Part shown: one piece after another, positions 14,721 to 22,784 of the stretch
Position numbering within the stretch: the first letter of the stretch is position 1
How the letters are laid out: each line of letters opens with the position of its first letter
Assembly (NCBI GenBank): GCA_002394165.1
Contig: DGTA01000128.1
Coordinates: 1 to 34,475, forward strand
Direction: 5' to 3'
DNA length: 34,475 nucleotides
Origin: Lachnospiraceae bacterium UBA4348
GTDB lineage: Bacteria > Bacillota > Clostridia > Lachnospirales > Lachnospiraceae
Translations under genes and position numbers: made by a program
The notes under the pieces: model-generated
What the model was told of the DNA's origin: nothing
What the model saw: the letters and a program-made list of their open reading frames with translations, nothing else
Database searches by the model: none

Positions 14721-16079
14721 TTATTTAATGATGACAGTGGTTCCGATCGGTATCTTGTTGTACATGATCTGGATCTCTTCGAGATCAAGACGGATGCAGC
14801 CGGCCGAAGTGGCTTTTCCGATAAAGTTCTTCGGATCGTACAGGACACCGTTGCGGTTATAGCGGATGGAATGGAATGCATTTCCGTCGCTCGTGAAAAG
14901 GCAGGCATGAGTGGCATACAGGCCGGGGAAATACATCTTGGGCTGCTTCTTGACGATCTTCCAGATACCGTAAATACTCTGGTGTTCGTATCTTCCGGTC
15001 ATGCAGTTCCAGCTGTAGATCAGCTCCCAGTTCTTTTGGGCGTTTCTCCTGAAGACATAGGTGTGTTCCGTATAAGGATTGGCCCAGATCAGGAAATTGG
15101 TGCTGCTCGTGTAGCGGACGTTCGTGAACCTGCCGGAAGCGGTCTTTCTGTGGTTGACAAAATACTCGGCCGCCTGTTTCCCGTAGGCCGCGCGCGGTGC
15201 ATCGAACATGTCATGCGTACGGGTAAAGTCGTCTTCATTGACCTTGCACTTGATCCCGTTCCGGAGCTGGATAACGGTGGACCATCCGACAATGCCGATC
15301 TGGGTGCCGGCAGGTATGGTAACCGTACCTGATCCGTTGATCCGTTTGGCTGTGACGGTGCGGTTCATCACGCCAGTATAAAGGCTCTCGTCATTGATGT
15401 CCGTGATCTGTGCCTTCAGGGTGCGGACCCATACATCGATCGAGTCGGCCTTGCTGATCTTGAACTGGCCTCTGGACCGGCGGATACTTCTGACGGCGAT
15501 CGTGTAATGGGTATCATTTTTAAGCTGAGTGATCGTAGCTGAGTTGGTGGTGACCTCCTGGAGGAACTTGTACTTGTTGTTCGAACGCAGGATAAACACC
15601 TGGTATCCGGTTGCACCGACCACTTTTTTCCAGGTGAGCGTGGCCTTTCCGCTGTCGATGTCCCCGATCTGAAGCATCGGTTTTCCGGGAGCGTAAAGAT
15701 AGGGGGTCGCATACTGAATGGCCGACTTTTTGCTGAAATAGTACCTGCCCTTCAGATACCGGTAAGCATGCACAATGATCATATATCGGTGATTATTGTG
15801 CAGATTTGTGAGAACGTGGCTGGTGATGTTTCTGCTTTTGATCGGGGCGGTCTTAAGGAGCTTTCCGGTCGCCATGTCCTTGTAATAGATCACATAGCCG
15901 TGGGCATTGGCGACTCTGTTCCAGGAAATCCGGATCTTAAACTCGCCAGCCTTGAGTTTTACGCCGGTGACCTGTGAGGGAGCAGCAGCGGCGCTCGCGG
16001 TCGTGGCGGAAAATGCAAACACGGCAGTCATCATCAGAAAGAGTATAAGGATCCTCAGGGCTGTCGAACGTCGTTTCAT
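14721..16079 (-). CDS. Secreted L,D-transpeptidase (YkuD) with two FN3-like domains
   Basis: A 452-aa exported protein. A signal peptide (KRRSTALRILILFLMMTAVFA region, cleavage near ASA-AA at about 30) is followed by two fibronectin type III-like modules (about 35-125 and 130-225, each with the VxGATGYQVF/ANAHGYVIYY pattern), a spacer, and a YkuD domain to the end. The catalytic part shows NAFHSIRY and SAGCIRLD, with Cys428 as nucleophile. Ala replaces the usual His in SHGC; Lys is also seen there in active relatives, so activity is likely. The start at 16079 suits AGGAGA better than earlier in-frame codons. It probably remodels or attaches to peptidoglycan. Confidence 0.9.
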   Translation of the reverse strand: MKRRSTALRILILFLMMTAVFAFSATTASAAAAPSQVTGVKLKAGEFKIRISWNRVANAHGYVIYYKDMATGKLLKTAPIKSRNITSHVLTNLHNNHRYMIIVHAYRYLKGRYYFSKKSAIQYATPYLYAPGKPMLQIGDIDSGKATLTWKKVVGATGYQVFILRSNNKYKFLQEVTTNSATITQLKNDTHYTIAVRSIRRSRGQFKISKADSIDVWVRTLKAQITDINDESLYTGVMNRTVTAKRINGSGTVTIPAGTQIGIVGWSTVIQLRNGIKCKVNEDDFTRTHDMFDAPRAAYGKQAAEYFVNHRKTASGRFTNVRYTSSTNFLIWANPYTEHTYVFRRNAQKNWELIYSWNCMTGRYEHQSIYGIWKIVKKQPKMYFPGLYATHACLFTSDGNAFHSIRYNRNGVLYDPKNFIGKATSAGCIRLDLEEIQIMYNKIPIGTTVIIK

Positions 16080-16137
16080 GTGCATCTCTCCTATCAATGT
16101 ATTAATTCAATAACAAATTTATCAATGTATATAAAAA

Positions 16138-16166
16138 AGTATAAAAAAAGAAGAAATCTATGTCAA
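16138..16166 (-). promoter_or_regulatory. Strong promoter of the FN3/L,D-transpeptidase gene
   Basis: On the minus strand, perfect TTGACA (16166-16161), a 17-bp AT-rich spacer and TATACT (16143-16138). It gives an AT-rich leader of about 50 nt. Confidence 0.75.
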
Positions 16167-16181
16167 GACAGCGCTGTGAAT

Positions 16182-16210
16182 TTGACCGTTATTTCTACTT
16201 ATGATAATAT
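16182..16210 (+). promoter_or_regulatory. Promoter of the GT2/ATP-grasp/CapK cassette
   Basis: TTGACC (16182-16187), a 17-bp spacer and TAATAT (16205-16210). It is divergent from, and 15 bp away from, the L,D-transpeptidase promoter. The leader would be about 70 nt. Confidence 0.55.
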
Positions 16211-16284
16211 TACGGCGGTATGCTCTGCGGATAGGATGATGTTTAAAGGCCGCGGAGCGGCCAGTCAGGTGAGGGAGGCTTTTT

Positions 16285-17304
16285 ATGCTGTATTCAGTAG
16301 TGATTCCGTGCTATCGTTCCGATCAGACGATCCGCACGGTGGTGGAAACAACGATCGAACAGTTTAAGAAAATGGACCGGGGTGATGTAGAGTTCGTCCT
16401 GGTGGATGACTGTTCCCCGGATGGGGGCAGGACCGTAGAGGTACTTCGCTCCCTTGTAAAGGAATATTCCTGTGTCAGGGTCATCGAGCTGGCCAAGAAC
16501 GGAGGACAGCATAATGCCGTGATGGCCGGACTCAATTTTGCGCACGGAGACGTGATCATGGCCATGGACGATGATATGCAGACCCGTCCATCCGAGATCC
16601 CGAAGATCCTCGATGAGCTGGATAAGGGTTATGACATTGTTTACGGGTACTATCCGCACAAAAAGCACAGCTGGTGGCGCAATTTCGGCACCTGGATGAA
16701 CTACATTACGGTGCGCGTTCTGCTGAAAAAGCCGAAGGGACTGCGCACCTCCAGCTTCTGGGCGATCAGGCGGTATGTGAGGGACTACGCCGTGCAGTAT
16801 CCGAGCGAGTTCACTCATCTTCAGGGACTGTTCCTTCGGATCACGAGAAACATCAGCTGTGTTCCGATCGAACACTGGGAGAGAGAGGTAGGGTCTTCCA
16901 ATTATACCTTCTCCAAGCTGTATTCGCTCTGGTCCAATATCATGGGGTTCTCGGTGGTTCCCCTGAGGATCGCCACGAAGTTCGGCTACGCGTTTTCGGC
17001 CCTCGGCGTGATTCTGGCGCTCTATGCTGTGATCAGCAAGATCATCCATCCCAGGACTCCGATGGGATGGCCCTCCATCATGGCGGCCCTGTGCTTTTTC
17101 GCGGGTCTTAACCTTATGTTCCTTGGCCTAATCGGAGAGTACATCGGAAGGATCTTCCTCGGGGTGAGCAATAACCCGCAGTTTGTCGTCCGCAGGATCG
17201 ATGAGCACGGACGCGCTCCGTATTTCATCTCATCCGACGGGACCGTATATGAGCTGAGGGAGAAGACCGGACAGAAGGAGTCTTTGAAAGAGGCGGATCA
17301 ATGA
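16285..17304 (+). CDS. GT2 glycosyltransferase, polyprenyl-phosphate type (GtrB/DPM1-like)
   Basis: A 339-aa family 2 glycosyltransferase. The N-terminal GT-A fold shows SVVIPCYRSDQTI, VEFVLVDDCSPDGG, the NGGQHNAVMAGLNFAHGD segment and the metal-binding DDDMQ (95-99). Two C-terminal membrane segments (about 226-252 and 263-290), with GEYIGRIFLGVSNNPQFVV after them, are typical of enzymes that move a sugar from a nucleotide donor onto undecaprenyl phosphate on the cytoplasmic face. The donor sugar is not known. GGGAGG precedes the ATG. Its stop overlaps the next ATG by 4 nt, showing tight coupling to the ATP-grasp gene. Confidence 0.9.
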   Translation: MLYSVVIPCYRSDQTIRTVVETTIEQFKKMDRGDVEFVLVDDCSPDGGRTVEVLRSLVKEYSCVRVIELAKNGGQHNAVMAGLNFAHGDVIMAMDDDMQTRPSEIPKILDELDKGYDIVYGYYPHKKHSWWRNFGTWMNYITVRVLLKKPKGLRTSSFWAIRRYVRDYAVQYPSEFTHLQGLFLRITRNISCVPIEHWEREVGSSNYTFSKLYSLWSNIMGFSVVPLRIATKFGYAFSALGVILALYAVISKIIHPRTPMGWPSIMAALCFFAGLNLMFLGLIGEYIGRIFLGVSNNPQFVVRRIDEHGRAPYFISSDGTVYELREKTGQKESLKEADQ

Positions 17305-18485
17305 AAAAACTGATGATCATGGGGGCAGGGATCTATCAGGTGCCCCTGATCAAAAAAGCGAGGGAGATGGGACTGTGGACCATCGCCGTGAGCATTCCCG
17401 GGGATTATCCCGGGTTTGAATGTGCCAATGAGGTGTGTTATATTAATACCGTCGACCAGGAGGCTGTCCTGAAGGCAGCCAGGGAAAAGAAGATCGACGG
17501 GATCGTCACGGTGGGAACGGATGTGGCGGTGATCACGATCGGGCGTGTATGTGATGAGCTTTCGCTGCCCGGGCTTTCACTCGAGGCGGCCAGGATCGCC
17601 ACCGATAAATCCCTGATGAAGGAATGCTTTGAGAAGGCCGGCGTCAGGACAGCCCTGTTCCGCAGGATCATGCTGGATGAAGACCCGATGCCGAAGATCG
17701 CCGGGATGAAGTATCCCCTGATCGTCAAGACGGTGGATTCTTCGGGCAGCCGCGGCATTACGCGCGTGGACGGACCCGAGCAGATCCCGGATGCGGTCGA
17801 ATCGGTCAGGAGAGTGACCAGAAAGCCCTATTACCTGATCGAAGAGTTTATTACCGGCACCGACTTCGGGGCGCAGGCATTCGTGAGCGGCGGAAAAATC
17901 CGCTTTATCCTTCCCCACGGGAATTATATGTTTTTCGGTGATACCGGCGTCCCGGCGGGCCATTATGTCCCCTTCGCCATGAGCGCGGTGGCAGAAAAGG
18001 ATCTTGAGGAGATGGTCAGCCGCGCCATCCTGGCGATGGGGCTTGACAACTGCGCCGTGAACTGTGACCTGATCCTTTGCGGGGACAGGACCTATATCGT
18101 GGAGCTGACCGGAAGATCGGGCGCGACCGGGCTGACAGAGCTCGACTCCGTCTACCTGGGGTATGATCTGTATGAGAAGATCATTCTGACCGCGCTGGGA
18201 GAGGATCCGGATTTTCCGGAAACGGTCTCCGGATACGCGGGGGCGGCCAGGCTCCTTCGTTCCGATGTCTCAGGAACGGTCCGGTCGGTGAAGAACCTTT
18301 GCGGGGATGATCCGGATATCGTCGAGACGGTGCTCGATTACGGGCCGGGTGACCACGTGAACAGGTTCCGCGTCGGACCGGACAGGATCGGACAGATCAT
18401 CGCCAGGGGCAGGACCCTTGCCCAGGCGCAGGAAACACTTGAAAAAGCCGAAAAGAAGATCACTTTTACAGTCGATGCCGACTGA
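17301..18485 (+). CDS. ATP-grasp ligase of unknown substrate
   Basis: A 394-aa ATP-grasp protein. The N-terminal preATP-grasp fold begins MIMGAGIYQVPLIKKA. ATP-binding features include IVKTVDSSGSRG (Lys143 and the Ser/Gly loop to 152), YLIEEFITG (179-186) and the metal-binding end IVELTGRSGATGL (Glu268), here with TGR where many relatives have NPR. ATP-grasp enzymes activate a carboxylate as acyl phosphate and join it to an amine or thiol. It overlaps the GT2 gene by 4 nt and is followed after 12 bp by an AMP-forming ligase. Related proteins occur in surface polysaccharide loci, so amino-acid or acid decoration of a sugar is a reasonable guess. Confidence 0.85.
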   Translation: MKKLMIMGAGIYQVPLIKKAREMGLWTIAVSIPGDYPGFECANEVCYINTVDQEAVLKAAREKKIDGIVTVGTDVAVITIGRVCDELSLPGLSLEAARIATDKSLMKECFEKAGVRTALFRRIMLDEDPMPKIAGMKYPLIVKTVDSSGSRGITRVDGPEQIPDAVESVRRVTRKPYYLIEEFITGTDFGAQAFVSGGKIRFILPHGNYMFFGDTGVPAGHYVPFAMSAVAEKDLEEMVSRAILAMGLDNCAVNCDLILCGDRTYIVELTGRSGATGLTELDSVYLGYDLYEKIILTALGEDPDFPETVSGYAGAARLLRSDVSGTVRSVKNLCGDDPDIVETVLDYGPGDHVNRFRVGPDRIGQIIARGRTLAQAQETLEKAEKKITFTVDAD

Positions 18486-18497
18486 GAAAGGAATCAT

Positions 18498-19796
18498 ATG
18501 TTTGTAAAACTGCAGAAGAAGCTGATGAACGTTTATCTGTTCGCAGACCTTTTCAGGATGAAGATCCATCTTCGCGATTATTTTACCGAAGGGGTGGATC
18601 TGCAGCAGAAAAGACTGCACCGCCTGGTGAGGAAAGCGTATCAGATCCCGTTCTACCGTGAGCGTTTTGACAAGGCCGGCGTCCGCCCGGAGGATATCGT
18701 TACGGGGGATGACCTGGCAAAGCTTCCCGTTCTCACGAAGGATGAACTCAGGGAATGGATGGCTTCGGAGATCGAAAAACCGAAATACCGTGATTATATC
18801 GTGGATACGACCAGCGGATCCACCGGAAAACCGCTGTCCATCATGATGTCTCCGAGGGAGAAGGCCTATATGAAAGCCAACTGGCTTCGGGTGATGCTGG
18901 TGGCCGGATACAATCCGTTTACAGGAAAAACGATGAGCCGTATCAATGCCCATGATGAAAATGTGGGCAGCCGGGACACCTTCCTGCAGAGACTCGGGAT
19001 CCTTCGAAGAGCCTATCTTGACCAGTATGCTCCCGAGGAGGAAATGATCAGGCAGATCAATGCCTACCGGCCGGATTTCCTCTACCTGAACAAATCCGAG
19101 CTGATGCGCCTCGTGCTTTACTGCAAGAGGACAGGCACAAGGGTATGGCATCCCAGATTCTATGACCCGATCTCCGAGAAGGTTACTGAGAATGACCGCA
19201 GGCTGTTCAAGGAGGTGCTCGGCCCGGGGCTGATCGATGCCTACGGCAGCGCCGAGACCGGATCGTGCCTTCTCAGGCTCAGGGGCAAGAAGAATTATAT
19301 CATCCACTACGATTCCTTCGTGGTCAATGTGATCGATGATGAAGGCAATCTGGCCGATGAGGGCCGGCTCGTGATCACACCGCTTTATAAGACGGATCTG
19401 CCGCTGATCAATTACCAGATCGGTGACAGCGCGGTATGCTCCGAGAAGAACGGACTTCGCTATGTGAAAGATATCAAGGGCAGGCTCAATGATTATTTCT
19501 ATTATGAGAACGGCGAAGTGACCAGCTTCTTTGAGGTGACGCCTGTGATCGCCCACTGCAGCGATATCCTGCAGATCCGTTTCATCGAGGAGACCTACGA
19601 CCTGATCCATGTGCAGATCGTGCGCGACGAAAACGCGAAGATGTCCCGCGAAGAGATCGAGACCTACGTGAGCAGCAATCTGAACAAGATATTCAAAAAA
19701 CCGTTTGAGTTCGAGTTTGAATGGCTGGATGCGATCCCGCCCGATCCCAACGGGAAACTGAGAATGATCGTCAGCAAAGTCAAACCGGGCGCATAA
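18498..19796 (+). CDS. CapK/PaaK-like adenylate-forming ligase
   Basis: A 432-aa member of the phenylacetate-CoA ligase/CapK branch of adenylating enzymes. It has the N-terminal LHRLVRKAYQIPFYRERF, phosphate loop TTSGSTGKP (104-112), AYGSAETG (248-255), NYQIGD (305-310), KGRLND (327-332) and the C-terminal lysine in PNGK (Lys420). All core motifs look intact, so it should activate a carboxylic acid as AMP ester. No carrier protein or acyltransferase is next to it. CapK-type proteins are known from capsule loci. It ends 22 bp before pyrH with no terminator between, so the cassette may be read through into the pyrH operon. Confidence 0.85.
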   Translation: MFVKLQKKLMNVYLFADLFRMKIHLRDYFTEGVDLQQKRLHRLVRKAYQIPFYRERFDKAGVRPEDIVTGDDLAKLPVLTKDELREWMASEIEKPKYRDYIVDTTSGSTGKPLSIMMSPREKAYMKANWLRVMLVAGYNPFTGKTMSRINAHDENVGSRDTFLQRLGILRRAYLDQYAPEEEMIRQINAYRPDFLYLNKSELMRLVLYCKRTGTRVWHPRFYDPISEKVTENDRRLFKEVLGPGLIDAYGSAETGSCLLRLRGKKNYIIHYDSFVVNVIDDEGNLADEGRLVITPLYKTDLPLINYQIGDSAVCSEKNGLRYVKDIKGRLNDYFYYENGEVTSFFEVTPVIAHCSDILQIRFIEETYDLIHVQIVRDENAKMSREEIETYVSSNLNKIFKKPFEFEFEWLDAIPPDPNGKLRMIVSKVKPGA

Positions 19797-19818
19797 AGCG
19801 AATGCAGGAGAGAATGAT

Positions 19819-20535
19819 ATGAAAAGGATACTGCTGAAACTGAGCGGGGAAGCCCTGGCAGGGGAAAAGAACTCCGGAAGCGGGGAAGAGACGAAGCTCT
19901 TTGATGAGGAGACAATAGGAAAGATCGCCGATCAGGTAGCGGCACTTCTGGATATGGGAATGCAGGTGGCGGTGGTGACCGGCGGAGGAAACATCATGAG
20001 GGGCCGGGCCGTCCGCAGCATTGACCGCACGAAAGCCGATTCCATCGGCATGCTCGCGACAGTCATGAACTGCATTTTTGTGTCGGAGATATTCCGTAAC
20101 CACGGAATGAAGACCGCTGTGATGACCCCCTTCGTCTGCGGGGCTTTCACGCAGCTTTTCTCAAAAGACGCTGCGCTGGAAGCGCTGGAGTCGGGCAAGG
20201 TCGTTTTCTTCGCCGGCGGGACCGGCCATCCGTATTTCTCGACGGACACCGGGATCGTCCTTCGCGGGATCGAGATCGAGGCGGATATCCTGCTGATGGC
20301 AAAGTCGGTGGACGCCGTCTATGACAGCGACCCGGCCGTCAATCCGGACGCGGTGAGATTTGACAGGATCAGCATTGACGAGATCATCCGCCGCGACCTT
20401 CAGGTCATCGATCCGGCTGCCGCGATCCTGTGCAGGGACCATAAGCTCCCGATGCAGCTGTTCGCGCTCGAGGAGAAAGACAGCATTATCAATGCGGCCA
20501 GGGGAAATTGTTCGGGAACCATGATCACCGTCTGA
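19819..20535 (+). CDS. pyrH: UMP kinase
   Basis: A 238-aa bacterial UMP kinase of the amino acid kinase fold, starting KRILLKLSGEALAG and containing VVTGGGNIMRGR and FAGGTGHPYFSTDT. It phosphorylates UMP to UDP, needed for nucleic acids and for UDP-sugars of cell-wall synthesis. A short Gly/Ser/Glu-rich stretch (about 15-26) lies before LFDEETI. An AGGAG site precedes the ATG. It begins the conserved pyrH-frr-uppS-cdsA-dxr-rseP order, but rpsB-tsf, usual upstream in Firmicutes, are absent and replaced by the CapK cassette. Confidence 0.96.
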   Translation: MKRILLKLSGEALAGEKNSGSGEETKLFDEETIGKIADQVAALLDMGMQVAVVTGGGNIMRGRAVRSIDRTKADSIGMLATVMNCIFVSEIFRNHGMKTAVMTPFVCGAFTQLFSKDAALEALESGKVVFFAGGTGHPYFSTDTGIVLRGIEIEADILLMAKSVDAVYDSDPAVNPDAVRFDRISIDEIIRRDLQVIDPAAAILCRDHKLPMQLFALEEKDSIINAARGNCSGTMITV

Positions 20536-20582
20536 GAACGGTGCGCAGTTATATATATTAACCGGTCAGGGAGGGGTTAAAA

Positions 20583-21134
20583 ATGGATGAAAGATTAAGT
20601 ATCTATGTGGAAAAGATGGACAAGTCCTATAACAACATGCTGGAGGAATTCGCTTCCATCCGTGCGGGCAGAGCCAATCCGAAAGTGCTTTCCAAGATCA
20701 TGGTGGATTACTACGGGACCATGACCCCCATTCCCCAGGTGGGCAATGTGACGGTTCCCGAGGCCCGCATCCTGCAGATCCAGCCTTGGGAGGCCTCCAT
20801 GGTCAAAGCCGTTGAGCGCGCGATCAATATGTCCGATCTGGGGATCAATCCGACCAACGACGGCAAGGTGATCCGCCTGGTGTTCCCGGAGCTGAACGAG
20901 GAAAGAAGAAAAGACCTCGTCAAGGATATCCGCAAAAAAGGCGAGGGAGCCAAGGTCGCGGTCCGCAATATCCGCAGGGATGCCAATGACTATCTGAAGA
21001 AGCTCGGAAAGGGCGATGTCTCCGAGGATGAGATCAAAGACCTGGAGGATGAGATCCAGAAGGAAACGGACAAGCATATCAAGGACATCGATAAGGCTGT
21101 TGAGGAGAAATCGAAGGAGATCCTGACAGTTTGA
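20583..21134 (+). CDS. frr: Ribosome recycling factor
   Basis: A 183-aa protein of normal length with RRF landmarks: FASIRAGRANPKVL, YYGTMTPIPQVGNV, ILQIQPWE, NDGKVIRLVFPELNEERRK (landmark) and VRNIRRDAND. It splits post-termination ribosomes together with EF-G. An AGGGAGGGG ribosome binding site is present, 47 bp after pyrH. The C-terminal half is a charged three-helix bundle arm, as expected. Confidence 0.97.
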   Translation: MDERLSIYVEKMDKSYNNMLEEFASIRAGRANPKVLSKIMVDYYGTMTPIPQVGNVTVPEARILQIQPWEASMVKAVERAINMSDLGINPTNDGKVIRLVFPELNEERRKDLVKDIRKKGEGAKVAVRNIRRDANDYLKKLGKGDVSEDEIKDLEDEIQKETDKHIKDIDKAVEEKSKEILTV

Positions 21135-21179
21135 TCGCTCTGACTGTCTGCATGCTTTGCCGATCTGAAAAAGAAAAGA

Positions 21180-21200
21180 CGACCTGCCCGGGGCAGGTCG
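21180..21200 (+). other. Intercistronic hairpin between frr and uppS
   Basis: CGACCTGCC (21180-21188) pairs perfectly with GGCAGGTCG (21192-21200). The following CTTTGCAT is a poor T-run, so it is at most a leaky terminator or a processing/stability element that could lower expression of uppS and later genes relative to frr. Confidence 0.55.
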
Positions 21201-21222
21201 CTTTGCATATGAGGAAAATCAG

Positions 21223-21942
21223 ATGGATGACAAACTGATCATACCCAAACATGTCGCCATTATCCTTGACGGAAACGGAAGATGGGCGAAAAAGAGAGGA
21301 ATGCCGCGCAATTACGGACATATCGCCGGCGCGAAAAACCTGGAACAGATCTGCGAGGATGCCTGGGACCTGGGGATCAAATACCTGACCGTCTATCTGT
21401 TCTCGACGGAGAACTGGAAAAGGTCGAAGGCCGAGGTGTCGGCGCTGATGGAGCTTTTCCGCCGCTATATGAAGACCAGTATCAAGAGAGCCGCCGACAA
21501 CAACATGAAGGTAAGCGTTATCGGTGAGATCTCCGCTTTCGCACCTGATCTTCAGGAAAGCATCCGGAAGCTCGTGGATTCTTCGAAGGATTATACGGGG
21601 CTGCATTTCCAACTGGCGATGAACTACGGAAGCCGGGATGAGATCACCAGGGCGGTCAGAAAGCTGGCAGCGCGCTGTGCGGACGGATCCCTTGATCCGG
21701 AGAGCATCTCGGAGGAGATGATCAGCCAAAGCCTGGATACCGGGGATCTTCCCGATCCGGATCTTCTGATCAGGACCGGAGGCGAACAGCGTCTCTCCAA
21801 TTACCTGATGTGGCAGCTGGCCTACACGGAATTCTACTTTACGGAAATACCATGGCCTGATTTTCACAAGAAGGATCTGGAGATGGCCATTGAGAAATTC
21901 AACAACAGGGACCGCCGGTTCGGCGGTGTTAAGGAGGAATAG
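21223..21942 (+). CDS. uppS: Isoprenyl (undecaprenyl) diphosphate synthase
   Basis: A 239-aa cis-prenyltransferase. VAIILDGNGRWAKKRG holds the catalytic Asp and the diphosphate-binding Gly-Asn-Gly-Arg. YLTVYLFSTENWKR, MNYGSRDEI, DPDLLIRTGGEQRLSNYL and YTEFYFTEIPWPDF follow. It makes the C55 lipid carrier for peptidoglycan and other envelope glycans from farnesyl and isopentenyl diphosphate. The gene sits 88 bp after frr and two bases before cdsA. Confidence 0.97.
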   Translation: MDDKLIIPKHVAIILDGNGRWAKKRGMPRNYGHIAGAKNLEQICEDAWDLGIKYLTVYLFSTENWKRSKAEVSALMELFRRYMKTSIKRAADNNMKVSVIGEISAFAPDLQESIRKLVDSSKDYTGLHFQLAMNYGSRDEITRAVRKLAARCADGSLDPESISEEMISQSLDTGDLPDPDLLIRTGGEQRLSNYLMWQLAYTEFYFTEIPWPDFHKKDLEMAIEKFNNRDRRFGGVKEE

Positions 21943-21944
21943 GC

Positions 21945-22754
21945 ATGTTCAGGACAAGACTGATCAGCGGTATTTTTCTTGTGGCGGCGGCAGTGGTGCT
22001 GCTTGTCCTGGGAGGACCGGTGCTTGCGGCGGGACTGTTCGTCATCTCCGTGATCGGGATGTCTGAGCTTTACAGGGCCGCGGGAACGCAGAAGGGCGGC
22101 CCGAACCTTCTGACCGCCGCCGCCTTTGCGGGGGCAGCCGCGCTTTACCTTTTAATGTATCTGGGATATGACAGGATCATGATCGGGGTGATCAGCGCCT
22201 GCCTGATCCTGATCCTGGCGGTCTACGTATTTACATGGCCGGTTTTCCGTTCCGATCAGGTCATGGCGGCAATGTTCGGCCTGGTATACGTCGCGCTTTC
22301 TCTTTCATTTATTTACCGGATCCGCCTGATGGAGAACGGTCAGTTCATTGTCTGGCTTGTTTTCGCATGCTCCTGGGGAAGCGATACCTTCGCCTACTGC
22401 GCGGGGATGCTCTTTGGCCGGCATAAGATGGCGCCCAGGCTCAGCCCGAAAAAATCCGTGGAAGGAGCCGTGGGCGGCGTGATCGGTGCGGCCGTGCTTG
22501 GAATGATCCTTTCTTTCGTAACGTACAAAATGACCGGCGCTCCTCTGAAGCTCTTTGAATATGCACTGATCTGCGCAGTCGGAGCGCTGGTGTCCATGGT
22601 GGGCGATCTGGCGGCTTCCGCGATCAAGAGGGACCATAAGATCAAGGATTACGGAAAGCTGATCCCGGGCCACGGAGGGATCCTGGACCGTTTCGACAGC
22701 GTGATCTTTACCGCACCGGCCATCTGGCTTCTGGCTGTGCTGATGTTGGGATAA
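21945..22754 (+). CDS. cdsA: Phosphatidate cytidylyltransferase
   Basis: A 269-aa polytopic membrane enzyme, about eight segments, making CDP-diacylglycerol from phosphatidate and CTP. The diagnostic C-terminal signature is present: SAIKRDHKIKDYG followed by PGHGGILDRFD, which binds the metal ions. Upstream SWGSDTFAYCAGMLFGRHK is also typical. The ATG lies two bases after the uppS stop with AAGGAGG inside the uppS end, so translation is coupled. Confidence 0.95.
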   Translation: MFRTRLISGIFLVAAAVVLLVLGGPVLAAGLFVISVIGMSELYRAAGTQKGGPNLLTAAAFAGAAALYLLMYLGYDRIMIGVISACLILILAVYVFTWPVFRSDQVMAAMFGLVYVALSLSFIYRIRLMENGQFIVWLVFACSWGSDTFAYCAGMLFGRHKMAPRLSPKKSVEGAVGGVIGAAVLGMILSFVTYKMTGAPLKLFEYALICAVGALVSMVGDLAASAIKRDHKIKDYGKLIPGHGGILDRFDSVIFTAPAIWLLAVLMLG

Positions 22755-22784
22755 ATGACTAAATTATAAACGAGGTACAGACGA

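Noticed and set aside
18270..19610. 446-codon open frame on the minus strand opposite the CapK-type gene
   Set aside because: It is antisense to a gene with intact adenylation motifs, has no ribosome binding site and shows low-complexity Asp/His/Ile-rich composition typical of a shadow frame in GC-biased codons.
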